A DNA stretch of 64,000 bases from Taeniopygia guttata (lineage: Eukaryota; Chordata; Aves; Passeriformes; Estrildidae): NCBI RefSeq assembly GCF_048771995.1, contig NC_133064.1:24407001-24471000 (forward strand), given 5' to 3'. Shown piece after piece: positions 32,158 through 43,486 of the stretch (position 1 is its first letter; each line of letters starts with the position of its first letter). A model generated the notes under the pieces. That model ran no database searches, was not told where the DNA came from, and saw nothing but the letters and a program-made list of their open reading frames with translations. A program made the position numbers and the translations under genes.

Positions 32158-33099
32158 AACCTTTCCTTGAGAAATGAAAGCTTTGTGAAATTTGACTCTT
32201 CCTCGGTTTGAAGGAGAAGAGAGACAGCCTGGGACCTGAGATGTTAGAAGGAGAAATTCTGGGTGGGAGGAGATGATGGAGTGGCTTTTGGCTGGACTTT
32301 TTCTTGTTAGCCATAGACTGAACTGATTTTCTCCTCCAAGAGAGACTGTATTTTAGGAGGATGGCAGTGAGCCAAAGAGACCATGCTTCAGTGGCTGGGA
32401 AGGGGCGGAAGTGGAGTGAACAGAGAAAAGTTGGGGAGGTTGGTGGTGGTGCCCCCTGTCTTCAGAGACGAAGAAGATAAGAAGATCTCTGTTCCTGAGA
32501 CCCTTGGCCCCAGGGGAGGAAGAAAATGGGGGGGACTGTGGTCCCAAAAATAAAAAACTGAACTGTTGTTTTTTCCCTCTTGGCAGGGCATCCTTGAAAG
32601 GAATGATCCTAAAAGCAGTCTGTCCATCCATGCATTGGTGGTGAGAGCACCGTGCATTGGAAAGGAGAGTGTTATCATGGCAAACTTTTTTCTCTGGGCA
32701 GTGCCATGAGTGACATGGAAACACAGAATGTGGCAGCTCTTTCTTGGGGGTCTATGGTGCAAGGGAGACTCCTCTCTCCCCTGATGGACTTAGTATTGAT
32801 TATCTGGAGGGTGGGAACCTGATTTGGGTCCAGGTTGTGTCTCACTGTGGTTTGTTGGAAGTTGGGGGGGGAAGGAGGAATGTTTTGGAAGGTTTTCATT
32901 TTGGGTTTTGTTGTGTGCTTTTCTTTCTTTTTTTCTTTTATAGTAGTATAGTAGTAGTAGCTTAATAAAGGGTTTTTTTCACTTTTATTATTAAGCTTGG
33001 GCCTGCTTTGCTCTGTTCTCAATCGCATTTCACAGTATTCAATTGAGAGGTTGCATTTTCATGGGGGTGCTGGCATTGTGCCAGTGTCAAACCATTACA
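32158..33099 (+). repeat. LTR B6: 3' two-thirds of a family B LTR
   Basis: Aligns by eye with the family B LTR from the CCTTGAGAAATGAAAGC segment to the terminal TGTCAAACCATTACA. An AATAAA lies at about 32962. The first roughly 450 bases, including the TGTCATGGTTTGAC end, are missing at the junction with LTR F. Confidence 0.85.
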
Positions 33100-34673
33100 C
33101 CCTTTAAATGCTGTTAGAGCCTCTGCTAGGGTTTGTGCTTCAATTTCTACCGCTTTCTCCTGCTGCTTTAGGGTGTTTTCCTGTGCAGTTGTGATGGCAT
33201 TAGCTAGCACCTCTGCCTGCATTCCTTCTGCATGTGCAGATGTACCCAGGCAGCTGCAAGTGTCCACTAGCTGTGTAAAGGTGGGCTGAGGGTCTTGTAG
33301 CAATGCACGTAATATGTTTTTGCAGATTGGATTCACATTAGAAATTGCAAGCCGTTTCAATAACTCTTCTACTCTTCTCTGGCACGATCTATGGGAATTT
33401 GCTTATCCAATGCTGTCCTAGGTTGACTGTATGATGCCTTTATCCCCAATCGTCTGCCCTGTTTATGTTGAATAACAAGTTCTACACCTTCAAGACTTGT
33501 TCCAGGAGTGAAGGGGGGGGGGGGAAGAAGCACGGAGATTGTTTTCAAGAACTGCACTCCCTCCTCCACATTCCTCCTCCTGGACTGTGTTGTCTGTGGA
33601 CGGACAGACAGCGAGAGAGAGTTCTCCTTTGCTTTTCCTAGTTAGTTTTAGCTATCTGAGGCAAAGAAGTTCCCTGGACTGTGTTTTTTTTTCCTTTCTC
33701 TTGACCTGCTCTGGACTGAGCACCAGAAGAGCAGCAGCAGCTCACACCTGTGGCCCAGCAGGCCAGGCCTGGGCCGCAGCATTTCCAGCACTGGAGGGAC
33801 TGATCAGAGACTGAGTGAGCTGAGCTGCAGCCCGGGGGGACTTTTTCTGAGTTTGTCTCTCTCTTGGAGTGGAAAGAAGTTTCATTGTTTAATATTGTTT
33901 AAGTTTGCTTGTTTAATAAACAGGTTTTTTCCACTTTTCTCCAAAGAGGTATCTTTCCCGAACTGGTTGGGGGGAGCGGCCAATTGAGTCTGCTTTCCTA
34001 AAGGAAACCTTTTGGGGTTCTTTCCCCAAATTTGCCCTGAACCAGGACAAATGCCAATTTTAAATGGTCCAAAACCTTTATGTATGGCTCATCCACCCCT
34101 TGTTTAATTTCTGTGAAGTCTAATTCTGGTTTATTCCCATCAGGCACCTTGAGCAGGGCAGTCCTTGCTGCTTCCTTAATATCTTGAAGGATTGGTCTAT
34201 TAAAAGCCCTTGCTTGTCTTTGTGGGTCTATGTGGGCTCCTTCCCCTGCAAGCTGGTCTAGAGTTATATTTGCAGTGGCTGGAGTTATTGCATAACCTCT
34301 TAAAAAATCATTTAATAAACATTTACATTCCAGTTCCCACAAAGAATACTCTGTCAGAGACAGCAAAGACATACAAAGCTGCCTTAGGTCATGAGGGGTA
34401 AATACATTGGCTGAAGAGGTGGCTTGTAATAGACTTCGGAAATATGCTGATTCTCTTCCATAAGACTTAGCTGCTTTGCATATTTCTTTTATTTCTGCAA
34501 AGCTTATTTGTTCCCACTGTGGTCCTCCCACACCCCCGACATTTTATCGGACTGGAAACACTGATCGCTTAGAGGCAATTTCCAATTGTCCATCCTGGAC
34601 TGCATCCCTTCCTATCCTCTGCCAGGTATCTGTGCCTCCTGATGTATAAAACTCATCCTCAGATTTTGGAGGG
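33100..34673 (-). pseudogene. gag: ERV7 gag: capsid and start of nucleocapsid region
   Basis: The minus strand encodes a betaretrovirus-like capsid. Right of LTR A3 it reads PQWEQISFAEIKEICKAAKSYG, FTPHDLRQLCMSLLS and ITLDQLAGEGAHIDP, then the major homology region start FTEIKQGVDEPYIKVLDHL (34531-34055). Left of the LTR it continues with DKQIPIDRAREE...RLAISNVNPICKNIL and an alanine/glutamate-rich stretch to 33100. The frame is broken near 33360. The upstream gag lies beyond ERV5 at 60369-60767. Confidence 0.82.
33414..34049 (+). repeat. Solo LTR A3 (ERVL-type), 5-bp TSD AATGC
   Basis: TGTCCTAGGTTGAC...CAGGACA with AATAAA near 33914. AATGC lies at 33409-33413 and 34050-34054 within the ERV7 capsid gene. 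The clean 5-bp TSD supports placing family A in class III. Confidence 0.9.
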
Positions 34674-34965
34674 TGTCACTATAGGACATGAGAAATCACG
34701 ACGCCGTCACTGCTATTGTCACGGTAAAGAGACTAGTTTATTTTTCAGACTCCAGCATTTATAGTTTTCCAAAGGTGACAGTGGTTTTGAGGGTGACAGT
34801 GCCACCTCTCCAACGACAGTGGACAAACTACCAGTCCATCAAATTTCGCCTCGTCTATGAAGGAATGCAAAACAATAGGTTATTTAAAGAAAGTTGTGTG
34901 AGAAAGTGTGCTACAAGAATGTAAACACAGAAGACTTTAGAAAATCTTAAAAAATCAGGGAGACA
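34674..34965 (-). repeat. ERV5 3' LTR
   Basis: 292 bp, the reverse complement of the ERV4-type LTR. CACGGTAAAGAG and TTTATTTTTC (minus-strand AATAAA) lie near 34740, and the TATA-equivalent TTTATAG near 34760. It ends TCAGGGAGACA at 34965. Confidence 0.9.
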
Positions 34966-36480
34966 TCTCACCCTTCTCAGTAAAAAAAAAAAAAAAAAAG
35001 AAAAAGGAAAAGAAAAAATGAACAAGGTTCAGCATCCATTAATGGAGGAATCATTGGAGTGATCACTCGCATCGTCTGCATCCAAGTCATCACTGAACAA
35101 TTCACCCACTTGATGCCTTTCAGGTTGGTCACAGTTTCCATGTTGCCCGTCGGCTGGATTCTATGTCTGCGGTTGCAGGTCAGGGTAAACACACTTCGAA
35201 GGTACCCAGCGTGCCCCAGTATCTGTGGACATACAAGCATACGCATGCCCCGAAGCGATAAGGTCATAGGGACCTTCCCGCTGTTTGGTGACTAAATTCT
35301 GAACTCAAACCTTTGCTCGAGGCTGATGTGTCTCATCCGCAGCCTGCAATGAGAGATGATGATTCAAAATGACAGGGTTATTTGAGTTCTGTGTCACCGT
35401 AAGATGATTGATGGTGTACAATGCTTTTTCCAACCGACTGTACGGGGTTTCACCCTGCATTCCCCGTTTTTGTTTTTGAAGAACCCGCTTCAGAGTACCA
35501 TGAGCATGTTCTACAATAGCATGACCAGTCAGAGAATGAGGGATACCAAACTTGTGTGACACACCCCACTACTGCAGGAACTGCCGCACCTTTTGTGATG
35601 CATAAGCAGGACCATTGTTGGTGTTCACAGCAGAAGGTATGCCCAGAACAGCAAAGGCCTGCCTCCAGTGGGCAAGGACATCACGCGCCTTTTCTCCAGT
35701 GTGAGCAGAAGCCCACATCGCAGAGGAGAACATGTCCACAGTGACATGCACATACTTGAGCTGGCCAAACTTGGCAATCTGGGTGACATCAGTTGGACAA
35801 AGCTCCAAGGCCTTGAGGCCTCTGGGGTTTACCCCTGCCGGAAAAGGCGCAGCAAGCTCATGACAGTCATCACATGACTCAACAATGTCACGAGCCTCAG
35901 TTGGCGTCAACTGAAACTGCTTCTGCAAGGTATGTGCGTTTTGATGGAAAAACCCATGCGATGCCTTGGCCTGCGCGAGTGTGTCAGGCTGAGGTGCTAC
36001 CCATGCTGGGTTGGCCAACTTGTCAGCCCTTGTGTCACTTTCCACTATAAGGCCGGTCAAATTGGTGTGACTCCTCACATGCAGAATGTAAAACAGATGA
36101 ACCCGGGCCTGAATGGGACACCACAAGGTCTTCAGTAAACGAAACAAGGCAGGATTACTGACCGCCTTCAAATCTGAATGACCCAATCGCTGTGTGATAT
36201 CAGCCACATAGGCAGATTCTGTGACCAAATTGAAAGGTTCCTGGGAAAATCTCTCAAATGCCATGACAGCAGCCCTCAATTCAACCAATTGGGCTGACCC
36301 ATCCTGATTACCTTCCAGAACCTGCCACTTAGATCCATCCCTCCAAGTAACAATGGTCTTTCCTGTTTCCCCCGAACCGTCAGTGAAGACTGTGGGTTCT
36401 TGCACGGGTTCCTGGCTATTTTTGGGCTGCAAAGACATTTGTGTGGATTTTGCCACCTGCAGTAGCTTGTGGCTGGGCAA
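34966..36480 (-). pseudogene. ERV5 RNase H and integrase
   Basis: From the right: RNase H (TVFTDGSG, VELRAAVMAF, TESAYVAD with the third acidic residue changed from D to E, DTRADKLA), then the zinc motif (FFHQNAH...CDDC) and core motifs (CPTDVTQ, VKTDNG altered to VNTNNG). A TAG lies at 35569-35571 after RQFLQ, the same position as in ERV4. The glutamate segment (HAIVEHAHGTLKRV) and C-terminus follow, with a stop after QPRAKV (35305-35307). The end of the frame can be followed to about 35036. A 3' non-coding stretch with an A-run (34981-34999) leads to the LTR. Confidence 0.87.
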
Positions 36481-36498
36481 ATGATAAGTGATCTGCCC

Positions 36499-37995
36499 TT
36501 AAAAATTTTCCAGAGCACTTTGCAGGGACACACAGTGTGCAAAGCTGCAGTCATAGTCCTCCCGGGATATCGGGAGTATGATCTTTGTGGTATCCGCACC
36601 CATCAATTGCAAACACCATTGCCGACATTTGATTATCAACCGAGCAATCAATTCAGCCAATGTCGTTGCCGTCTTCTGCGGCTGATGGGGCAGGAAAACC
36701 CATTCTAAGATGTGCAAGGGATCGGACCATTTGTCACTCCATTGACCAATGATACCTGTGGGATGCGAATCTGGAGTGGTAACGAACACAGTGACATCAA
36801 CGGAAAGATCAATGCAATAAACTTGGCAGGCAGAAACAGCCTGCTGAACCTCCTCTAGCACCTGACGTGCCTCAGGGGTCAATGTGCAAGGTGACTTTAG
36901 ATCAGAGTCTCCTTTCAACGAATCATACACAGGAGACAGTTGTGCATCGGTTAGTCCCAAGTATGGATGTAACCAAGTGATGACACCCATCAACTTCTGG
37001 GCATCATTCAGTGTCTTCACCGAGTGTGCAAATTGCACCTCCTGGTGTTGGATTGTCCGTTCCAGAATTTTGACCCCCACATACTTCCAAGGAGGTTGCT
37101 GTTGAACCTTTTCTGGAGCCACCTGCAGCCCATGTGCATGCAAACCATTGAGCAACCGAGGCTGAGTCCTCAGCATCTCACCCTGGGTGGATGCAGCCAC
37201 CAAAATGTCTTCCATATAATGATATTGACGTGCATCACGAAACTGCTTGTGAACTCCAAATAAAGCACGGGCCACATACCATTGGCATATGGCAGGGGAA
37301 TTGCGCACCCCCTGGGGCAAAACTTTCCATTGATATCGCTGTGTGGTCTGAGCATTGTCAATTGCTGGCACCGAGAAGCCAAATTTTGGTCTGTCATTGG
37401 GATGCAAAGGAATTGTAAAGAAATATTCCTTCAAATACACAATGAAGATTGGCCAATCTGCAGGAAATATGTTAGGCGATGGAATGCCTGCCTGCAGTGT
37501 TCCCATGCTTTCCATCACGTCACTGACCTTTCGGAGGTCTTGTAACAACCTCCATTTCCCAGATTTCTTCTTGATGCAGAAGACAGGAGTGTTCCAGTGA
37601 CTGGTAGAAGGCTCCAGATCACCCTGGTCCAACTGCTCCTGCACTAGATTTCGAAGGGCAATCAATTTATCTTGAGGGAGGGCCCACTGGTTCTCCCAAA
37701 GAGGTTTGTCCACCAGCCACTGCATAGGAAGCGTAGGACACTCTGCACCCTTCGTCGCAGTGGCCCCCATCAAAAACCCATCCCGATGCGCCCCCCCCCC
37801 CCCGCCCGCGCACAGAACATCCCACCCCCAGAGGTTAGCAGGAGTAGAACTAACATGAGGCCTAATCCAGGCCGTCTGTCCCTCTGGATTCGTGACCTGC
37901 ATGGACCGCTGGCTCACGTAACATCACGCCGTTCCCCCCAGTCCCGCGACAGGCGTCTCCACTGGATTCAGGGACCAGTCCGGAGGCCAGGCGGC
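36499..37995 (-). pseudogene. ERV5 protease C-terminus fused to reverse transcriptase
   Basis: The frame 37917-36499 is open for 472 codons. The protease end (VTNPEGQTAWIRPHV) runs through a long G run (37793-37805 region on the opposite strand as C) straight into RT (RDGFLMGATATKGAE), so the two genes are in one frame, unlike ERV4. RT motifs include [24 protein letters not shown] and GLQVAPEKVQ. The catalytic box reads YMED at 37207-37218, losing one aspartate. The frame ends in a TAA at 36499-36501 that is also in ERV4. Confidence 0.87.
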
Positions 37996-39988
37996 TGTCA
38001 AAATCCACTTGTGCGGGGAGTTGTGATGGTTCGTTAGCCAATCCCAAAACTGCAAAAAGGCAAACAGCAGGGGACCATCAGTGTAATCACAACAAATGCA
38101 CCTTTATTTAGGTACCAACAGCAAATGCAATAGAGGGGACAAAAAAAGGAAATAAAGAATAGAGAGAAAAGAGGGAAAGGGGAATATAGCTACCACCATC
38201 TGAGATGAGATCCTCAGTGGTCCAGCCACATAGATTTGCCATCATCTGTGGGGGTGCACCAAAGCCTTCCCAAAAGGTTACAGTTTATATAGTCTTGTCA
38301 TGGTTTGACACTGGCACAATGCCAGCGCCCCCATGAAAATGCAACCTCTCAATTGAATGCAGTGAAACGCAATCGAGAACAGAGAAAAGCAGGCCCAAAC
38401 TTAATAACAAGGGGAAAAACTTTATTAAGCTACTACTACTATACTACTATAAAAGAAAAAAAAAAAGGAAAAAAAAACCCACACAAAATTCAAAATGAAA
38501 ACCTTCCAAAGCATTCCTCCTCCCACCACCCAAATCCAACAAACCACAGTGAGACACAACCTGGACCCCAATCAGGTTTCCACCCTCCAGACAATTGATA
38601 CTCAGTCCATCGAGGGAGAGACGAGTCCGTCCCGTGCCACAGACCCCCCAAGAAACACAGCTGCCACATCCTGTGTTTCCATGTCACTCATGGCACTGCC
38701 CAGAGAAAAAAGTTTGCCATGGTGACCCTCTCCTTTCCATGCACAGTGCTCTCACCACCAATGCATGGATGGACAGACTGCTTTTAGGATTTTTCCTTTC
38801 AAGGATGCCCTGCGAAGAGGGAAAAAACAACAGTTCAGTTTTTCATTTTCGGGACCACAGTCCCCCCCATTTCCCCCTGGGGCCAAGGGTCCAAGAACAG
38901 AGATCTTCTTATCTTCTTCTTCTCTGAAGACAGGGGGCACCACCGCCAACCTTCCCAACTTTTCTCTGTTTGCTCCACTTCTGCCCCTTCCCAGCTGCTG
39001 AAGCATGGTCTCTTTGGCTCACTGCCATCCTCCTAAAATACAGTCTCTCTTGGAGGAGAAGATCAGTTCAGTCTGTGGCTACCAAGAAAAAGTCCAGCCA
39101 AAAAGCCACTCCATCATCTCCTCCCACCTAGAATTTCTCCTTCCAACATCCCAGGTCCCAGGCTGTCTCTTTTCCTCTCTTTTTCAAACCAAGGAGGAGA
39201 AAAATTTCACAAAGCTTTCATTTCTCAAGGAAGGGTAAAAAGTCCTGACTCCCCAGGATGGCTCACTGCCTAGGCTCCAGCTCCCACAGGTGGCTGGGCA
39301 CCTTGCGGCCCCCCGCTCTTCTCCTTCCCCGCGGCGTACTGCTGATGAAACCGCCGCTGTCCCTTTCTCTCTCTCTCTCGACTCGGTGGGAACAGAGACG
39401 TCCCAGATTTCTCCACCCTTCCATCTGCAGGGGGCCAGCCCGGTTCCAGTCCCCTCCACCCTTCGGCCTATCTCAGTCAGGCCACGGGCCTTCCCCATCC
39501 CCACTCAGCCATGGGCCAGGCAGGGGAGAGCCTGCCCTGCACCCTGACCGGAACCCAAGAGAGCGAGTTCTCCTGGGAATTCTGCTTTTAACCCCTCTGT
39601 GTTCTCAGAGGTGTGTCCACCTTCAAGTGGTCAATAGCCAAATTGACCTCTTCCTTCCGGAAAAATTCTTTTTGCGTGTCAAACCACGACAAGTCTTTAG
39701 CCAAAGCGAGTGGCATATGGTCAGAAGGTGGGCAAGCCTGATGGACCATTGTGTAGAGCCCGTTGATCTGTGAAACAGGTGCGGGCATACAGGTACAGGT
39801 ACAAGCTACCGCTTGTCACAACCTGTTCGAATGCAATGTTCTGTAGAAGCACAGCGAGTGCACCTGCTAACAGTCACTCGGCAAACGTCAGCATCCACCT
39901 CGGCCAGGCCAGAGCTCCTGTCAGGGGTCTTCAGGGTCCTTGCGACAGTCGTGAGGCAAATGCAGAAAACTTCGTACTGTCTCTCACA
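37996..39988 (-). repeat. LTR J: solo LTR in ERV5 protease, containing LTR B1
   Basis: The outer parts (37996-38295 and 39697-39988; about 590 bp together) begin TGTCAAAATCC and end CTCTCACA. Poly(A) signal on the minus strand is at CCTTTATTTAGG (38101-38112), and the TATA-like GTTTATATAG is near 38283. The flanks GCGGC and GGAGC are similar, so the TSD is imperfect. The protease DSGADITVLS ends at the right edge and AAWPPDW resumes at the left. Confidence 0.8.
38296..39691 (-). repeat. LTR B1: family B solo LTR, 5-bp TSD AGTCT
   Basis: A 1,396-bp copy from TGTCATGGTTTGACAC to GTCAAACCACGACA. AGTCT is at 38291-38295 and 39692-39696. The hairpin CTGGCACAATGCCAG lies near the left end, which is the 3' end of the LTR. 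Confidence 0.92.
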
Positions 39989-40493
39989 GGAGCAAGGGAG
40001 AGAACCGTGATGTCAGCACCGCTGTCGAGAAGCCCACAGAAGCAGATCTCCGACGGTGTTGCACCAGGGATGGACAGGGTACACAGCATCTCGGGAAGGT
40101 CTTTGGTCAGGACAGTGGTCCAGTGAACTTGAGGCGGCCCACTGGATCGAAAGCCGCCAGCCCCACGCGACTGGTCAGCCATCCTGTGAACAGAAGACTT
40201 AAAAGGCACAAATTGAGCAAGTCACATCCCCTTCGGGATGATGACGGGGGGGTGGGTGTGGAGACCATCGCACAAATCTGCCCTGTTAAGTCTGCATCAA
40301 TGAACCCCAGGTGCACAATGATGCCCTGAAGGGTGGCACTAGACCTCCCCATAAGGAAGGCACCCTCACCCAAGGGACCAAAGGCATCCAGGGGAACCTT
40401 GTGTATTTGACATGAGTATAAAACAACTGTTGCTGCCGTGCAGACATCCACACCTGCTGAGCCATGGGTGCTGGCTGCAAGCTGGCTGAGCAA
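39989..40493 (-). pseudogene. ERV5 dUTPase and protease N-terminus
   Basis: On the minus strand, GSAGVDVCTAATVV, FLMGRSSATLQGIIVHLGFIDADLTGQICAM and VPFKSS give a near-complete dUTPase. It leads into the protease CGLLDSGADITVLSLA, which is cut by LTR J at 39989. The frame differs from gag by -1, as expected for gag-pro frameshifting. Confidence 0.87.
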
Positions 40494-42664
40494 ACCTCCA
40501 TGGGCTCCGGGGTCTGGAGAGGAACTTGTGTCTGGGTACGCCTCCCCTTCACGCTCCGCTTCCCTTTTCCTGGGCCTGGCAGTGCTTGGCTATTAACATG
40601 AACAGTTGCCTTGCAGAAATTTGTCATATGGTTTGGCCTTCCACACCAGCCACACAAGAACATGGGAAGTTTTCCCTTCTGTGCTTTCTTCCCCTGTTTG
40701 TTGTTGGCCTGAGCATTCCCCTGCTGTTGATGCCAGCCCTGCGGCACCGCCCAGACCGGCTGTGCAGCAGTAGCCCAGGCAGCCATCTTCTGAACTGAGG
40801 GGCCTAGGTTTGCACAGGCCTCTACCATCTGCGAGACAGTAGGCTCACCAGGAAAAGCCTCTATGACTCTCTTCCAGTCTGTGTTGCAGTTGCTCCTTGC
40901 AAGGTTCACAAGCACAAGTCTCCTTGCCTCAGGATCTGCCAACTGCCTCTCCACAGAGGCAGTCAGCCTCCCTGCAAATTTCATGAAAGGCTCATCAACC
41001 CCCCTGGACAATGGTCGCAAATGGCTGCAGCAGAGCAGCCATTTCCAGGGTCTGAACCATTGCTGCCAAGCCTAGCGCCTGGCACTGGTCAAGCACGAGG
41101 GGATCGTATCCAGCTTGACCCTGAGGATCAACATAATTGCCTGTGCCCCTCAACATGTCAGTGCTAACTGCACTCCTGGGATCCTGCGGCCTCTGCGTAG
41201 CATTCTTTTGCACTGCGCTGGCTGCCAAGCAAGCCCACTTGGTCTCAAAAACATCAAATTCCACAGGGTCAAAAAGATCACGTGCCACAGAACGAATGCT
41301 GTAAGGTGTCAGCAGCTCAGCAGCAAGCATTTGGAGCATCTGCATAACTTCAGCAGACCCGACACCATGCTGAGCAACTGTATCAAGGACTTTCTTCTCT
41401 ATCTAAAACGATAAAGGCTGGTGGGTGTTGTGAGTAACACCCCTGAGCACAGGGAAAGCCTGGGGACCCCCTGGTAAGGTTGCATCACCTGCCGTGTCCC
41501 CCGTCCCGTCCCGTGGGCTCCACAGGGAGAGTGGCAGCCGCTTGACTGCGAGGCGGCGCAACATCACTTGACACCACGCCCCCCGCAGCATTAGCAGAAC
41601 CAGAGGAGCCTCCTCCGCGATCCTGGAGACGCTGCGAGGAGGTTGAGTCGCACATCTCCTGCCAAAACCGCCCATGGTCCCTCGGACGCACTGTCACATG
41701 ACAGGCGGGGAGGGTCCACAAAACCGACGGGGAGGATCCGCGGCCACAGGAACCTACCGGTCTCCCGCTGGCCGCGTCAGCAGTCGCGCTAAAGGTAAAC
41801 ACCCCAACGCCCCGCCGCGCCGCAGCCTCGACACCCGCGGAAGGCGGGGAAGGCGCGGCCGAACCAGCCGGTAGCTCGGCAGTGCCGTCCACCGCAGCAC
41901 TGGCAGAGGGCACCGGGGCGGCCACAGGCGGCGGCGCGGACCGCAAAGCCGGCGCAGCGCCCCCCTCTCCCGGCGCGGGGGAGGGGTAGGGCGCAGAGAG
42001 AGACGCGGCGCATGGAGCCACGTCACCGCGGGGCAACACAAGGGAGTCTGGCATGCCCCCAAGGAGCGTCGGACCCGTGACGCGGAGTCGCACAGCAGGC
42101 ACCGCCCCCGCCGAGCGGGGCGGGACGGGCTGCCCGCCTGCCAGGGCGGGGCCTGACGGAACACCGATCAACGCCCCGCCTTTGGCGGCTTCCACTGCCT
42201 GCGCCTACCCAGCGGGCTGCGCAGGCTCAGAAATGGGAGACGCCGCTCCCCCGGAAGGCAAGCCCGAGTTCGGAGCGGCCGAAGCCGCTCCCGCCGTCCC
42301 CCGGGGGTATGTCGTAGAAACGCCGCAATTTGGACAAAGTGTCGTTACCGAATCAGACGCAATCAAAGGCGGGGGCTGATCCAAGGCCCCCTCCCTCGCC
42401 CCCTCGTGCCGGGAAAGCACAAAGAGAGGGTGGGTTTTCCCCCAGCCTGCTACCTCCGCGGCATGGGATGGGGTGGGGTGGCCGGGGAGGCCGAGCCAGC
42501 TCCACCGGGCCCCCAGAAGCCTGCGGGGCTCCGTCCACCGACAGATCGCTCGGGGCCAGCTGGCTGGGAGGCCAATCCACCCCAGAGGAGGAGCCGTCTT
42601 CCGGCTCACCGTCTTGGGGAGAAGGGGAAGCGCCTGCATCCTGGAGGAACACAAATTCCCCTTC
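40400..42664 (-). pseudogene. gag: ERV5 gag: Ser/Pro/Ala-rich region, capsid, nucleocapsid
   Basis: Reading right to left: a Pro/Ser-rich region (42660-41690), capsid start near 41440 (VLRGVTHNTHQPLSF), capsid body 41345-40995 (LLTPYSIRSVARDLFDPVEFDVF), the major-homology-like RGVDEPFMKFAGRLTASVERQ (about 41010-40940), and nucleocapsid with one knuckle CGWCGRPNHMTNFC (about 40660-40620). Frame changes near 42200, 41480 and 41000 break it. All segments have counterparts in the intact ERV9 gag. Confidence 0.85.
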
Positions 42665-42669
42665 GTCCA

Positions 42670-43263
42670 TGTTATAAATGAAAATTTGTCCAGCCAAATT
42701 AATATGAAAAATAAATTATTTTTTTTGCAATCAAATTTTATCTAGACAGCCACAAGGAAAGGACAGAGCTGAGCCCGGGGTCGGCCCTGGGTGTGCAACA
42801 AGGAGTCAGCCTCATCAGAGGTTTTCCTCCATGCCCACACACCTCCAGCCTGGCACAAGTGAGTTTTATAGGGAAAATTCCGCCTGAGGCCAAGATTTTT
42901 GCAATCAGTCCTTTCTTCTATTCAGAGTCCATATGTTAATAATTCAGTGTCCGGAGTTGTTGAATCCCGTGATGAAATTTATGGGAACGCTGCATTCACA
43001 TGTATCTGTCCGGGGATCTCCAAGATATCCATCTCGGGTCGTTCACCCGATGATCAGCGCCTGGGGTCTCCCGCAGTTTTCCAGACATGGCCCATCTCCT
43101 GGCGAGCCGTACATTCTTACTTGTAAATTAGTTTCCAACATACACCCGGTCTCGGAGGGGAGAAGGGGGGGGAGGCTAGTACAAACGAGGTATAATCTAA
43201 CAAGTATTTACATTATATATTCCATACAAGGAATGGCGCAAATTATGCTTATTACCCATAACA
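42670..43263 (-). repeat. LTR H1: ERVL-type solo LTR, 5-bp TSD GTCCA
   Basis: TGTTATAAATG...ACCCATAACA, 594 bp, splits the ERV5 gag after SLGDPSVSDVD. GTCCA is at 42665-42669 and 43264-43268. The minus-strand poly(A) signal is near 42711 and a TATAAAA box near 42870. Confidence 0.92.
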
Positions 43264-43486
43264 GTCCACATCCGAGACGGACGGGTCCCCCAGAGAACTC
43301 CGAGAGCTACAAAATCCAGACCACTGCCAAACCGCGTCCAACATTTTTCACTGCATCAACAGTGGTCTCACGTCTACAGAGCAATCATCAAACAGGGGGT
43401 CCATGAGACGGCCTCCCATGAGAGACCACGTCTCCCTGGAGAGTGCCTCTGCAGGGACGGAAAAAAACCCTTTCTGCCTCACCCAC
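43264..43486 (-). pseudogene. ERV5 gag matrix, middle segment
   Basis: The minus strand reads KGFFSVPAEALSRETWSLMGGRLMDPLFDD and VSDVD with one stop. It matches the ERV9 matrix region by pattern. It is isolated between LTR H1 and the ERVL provirus. Confidence 0.82.
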
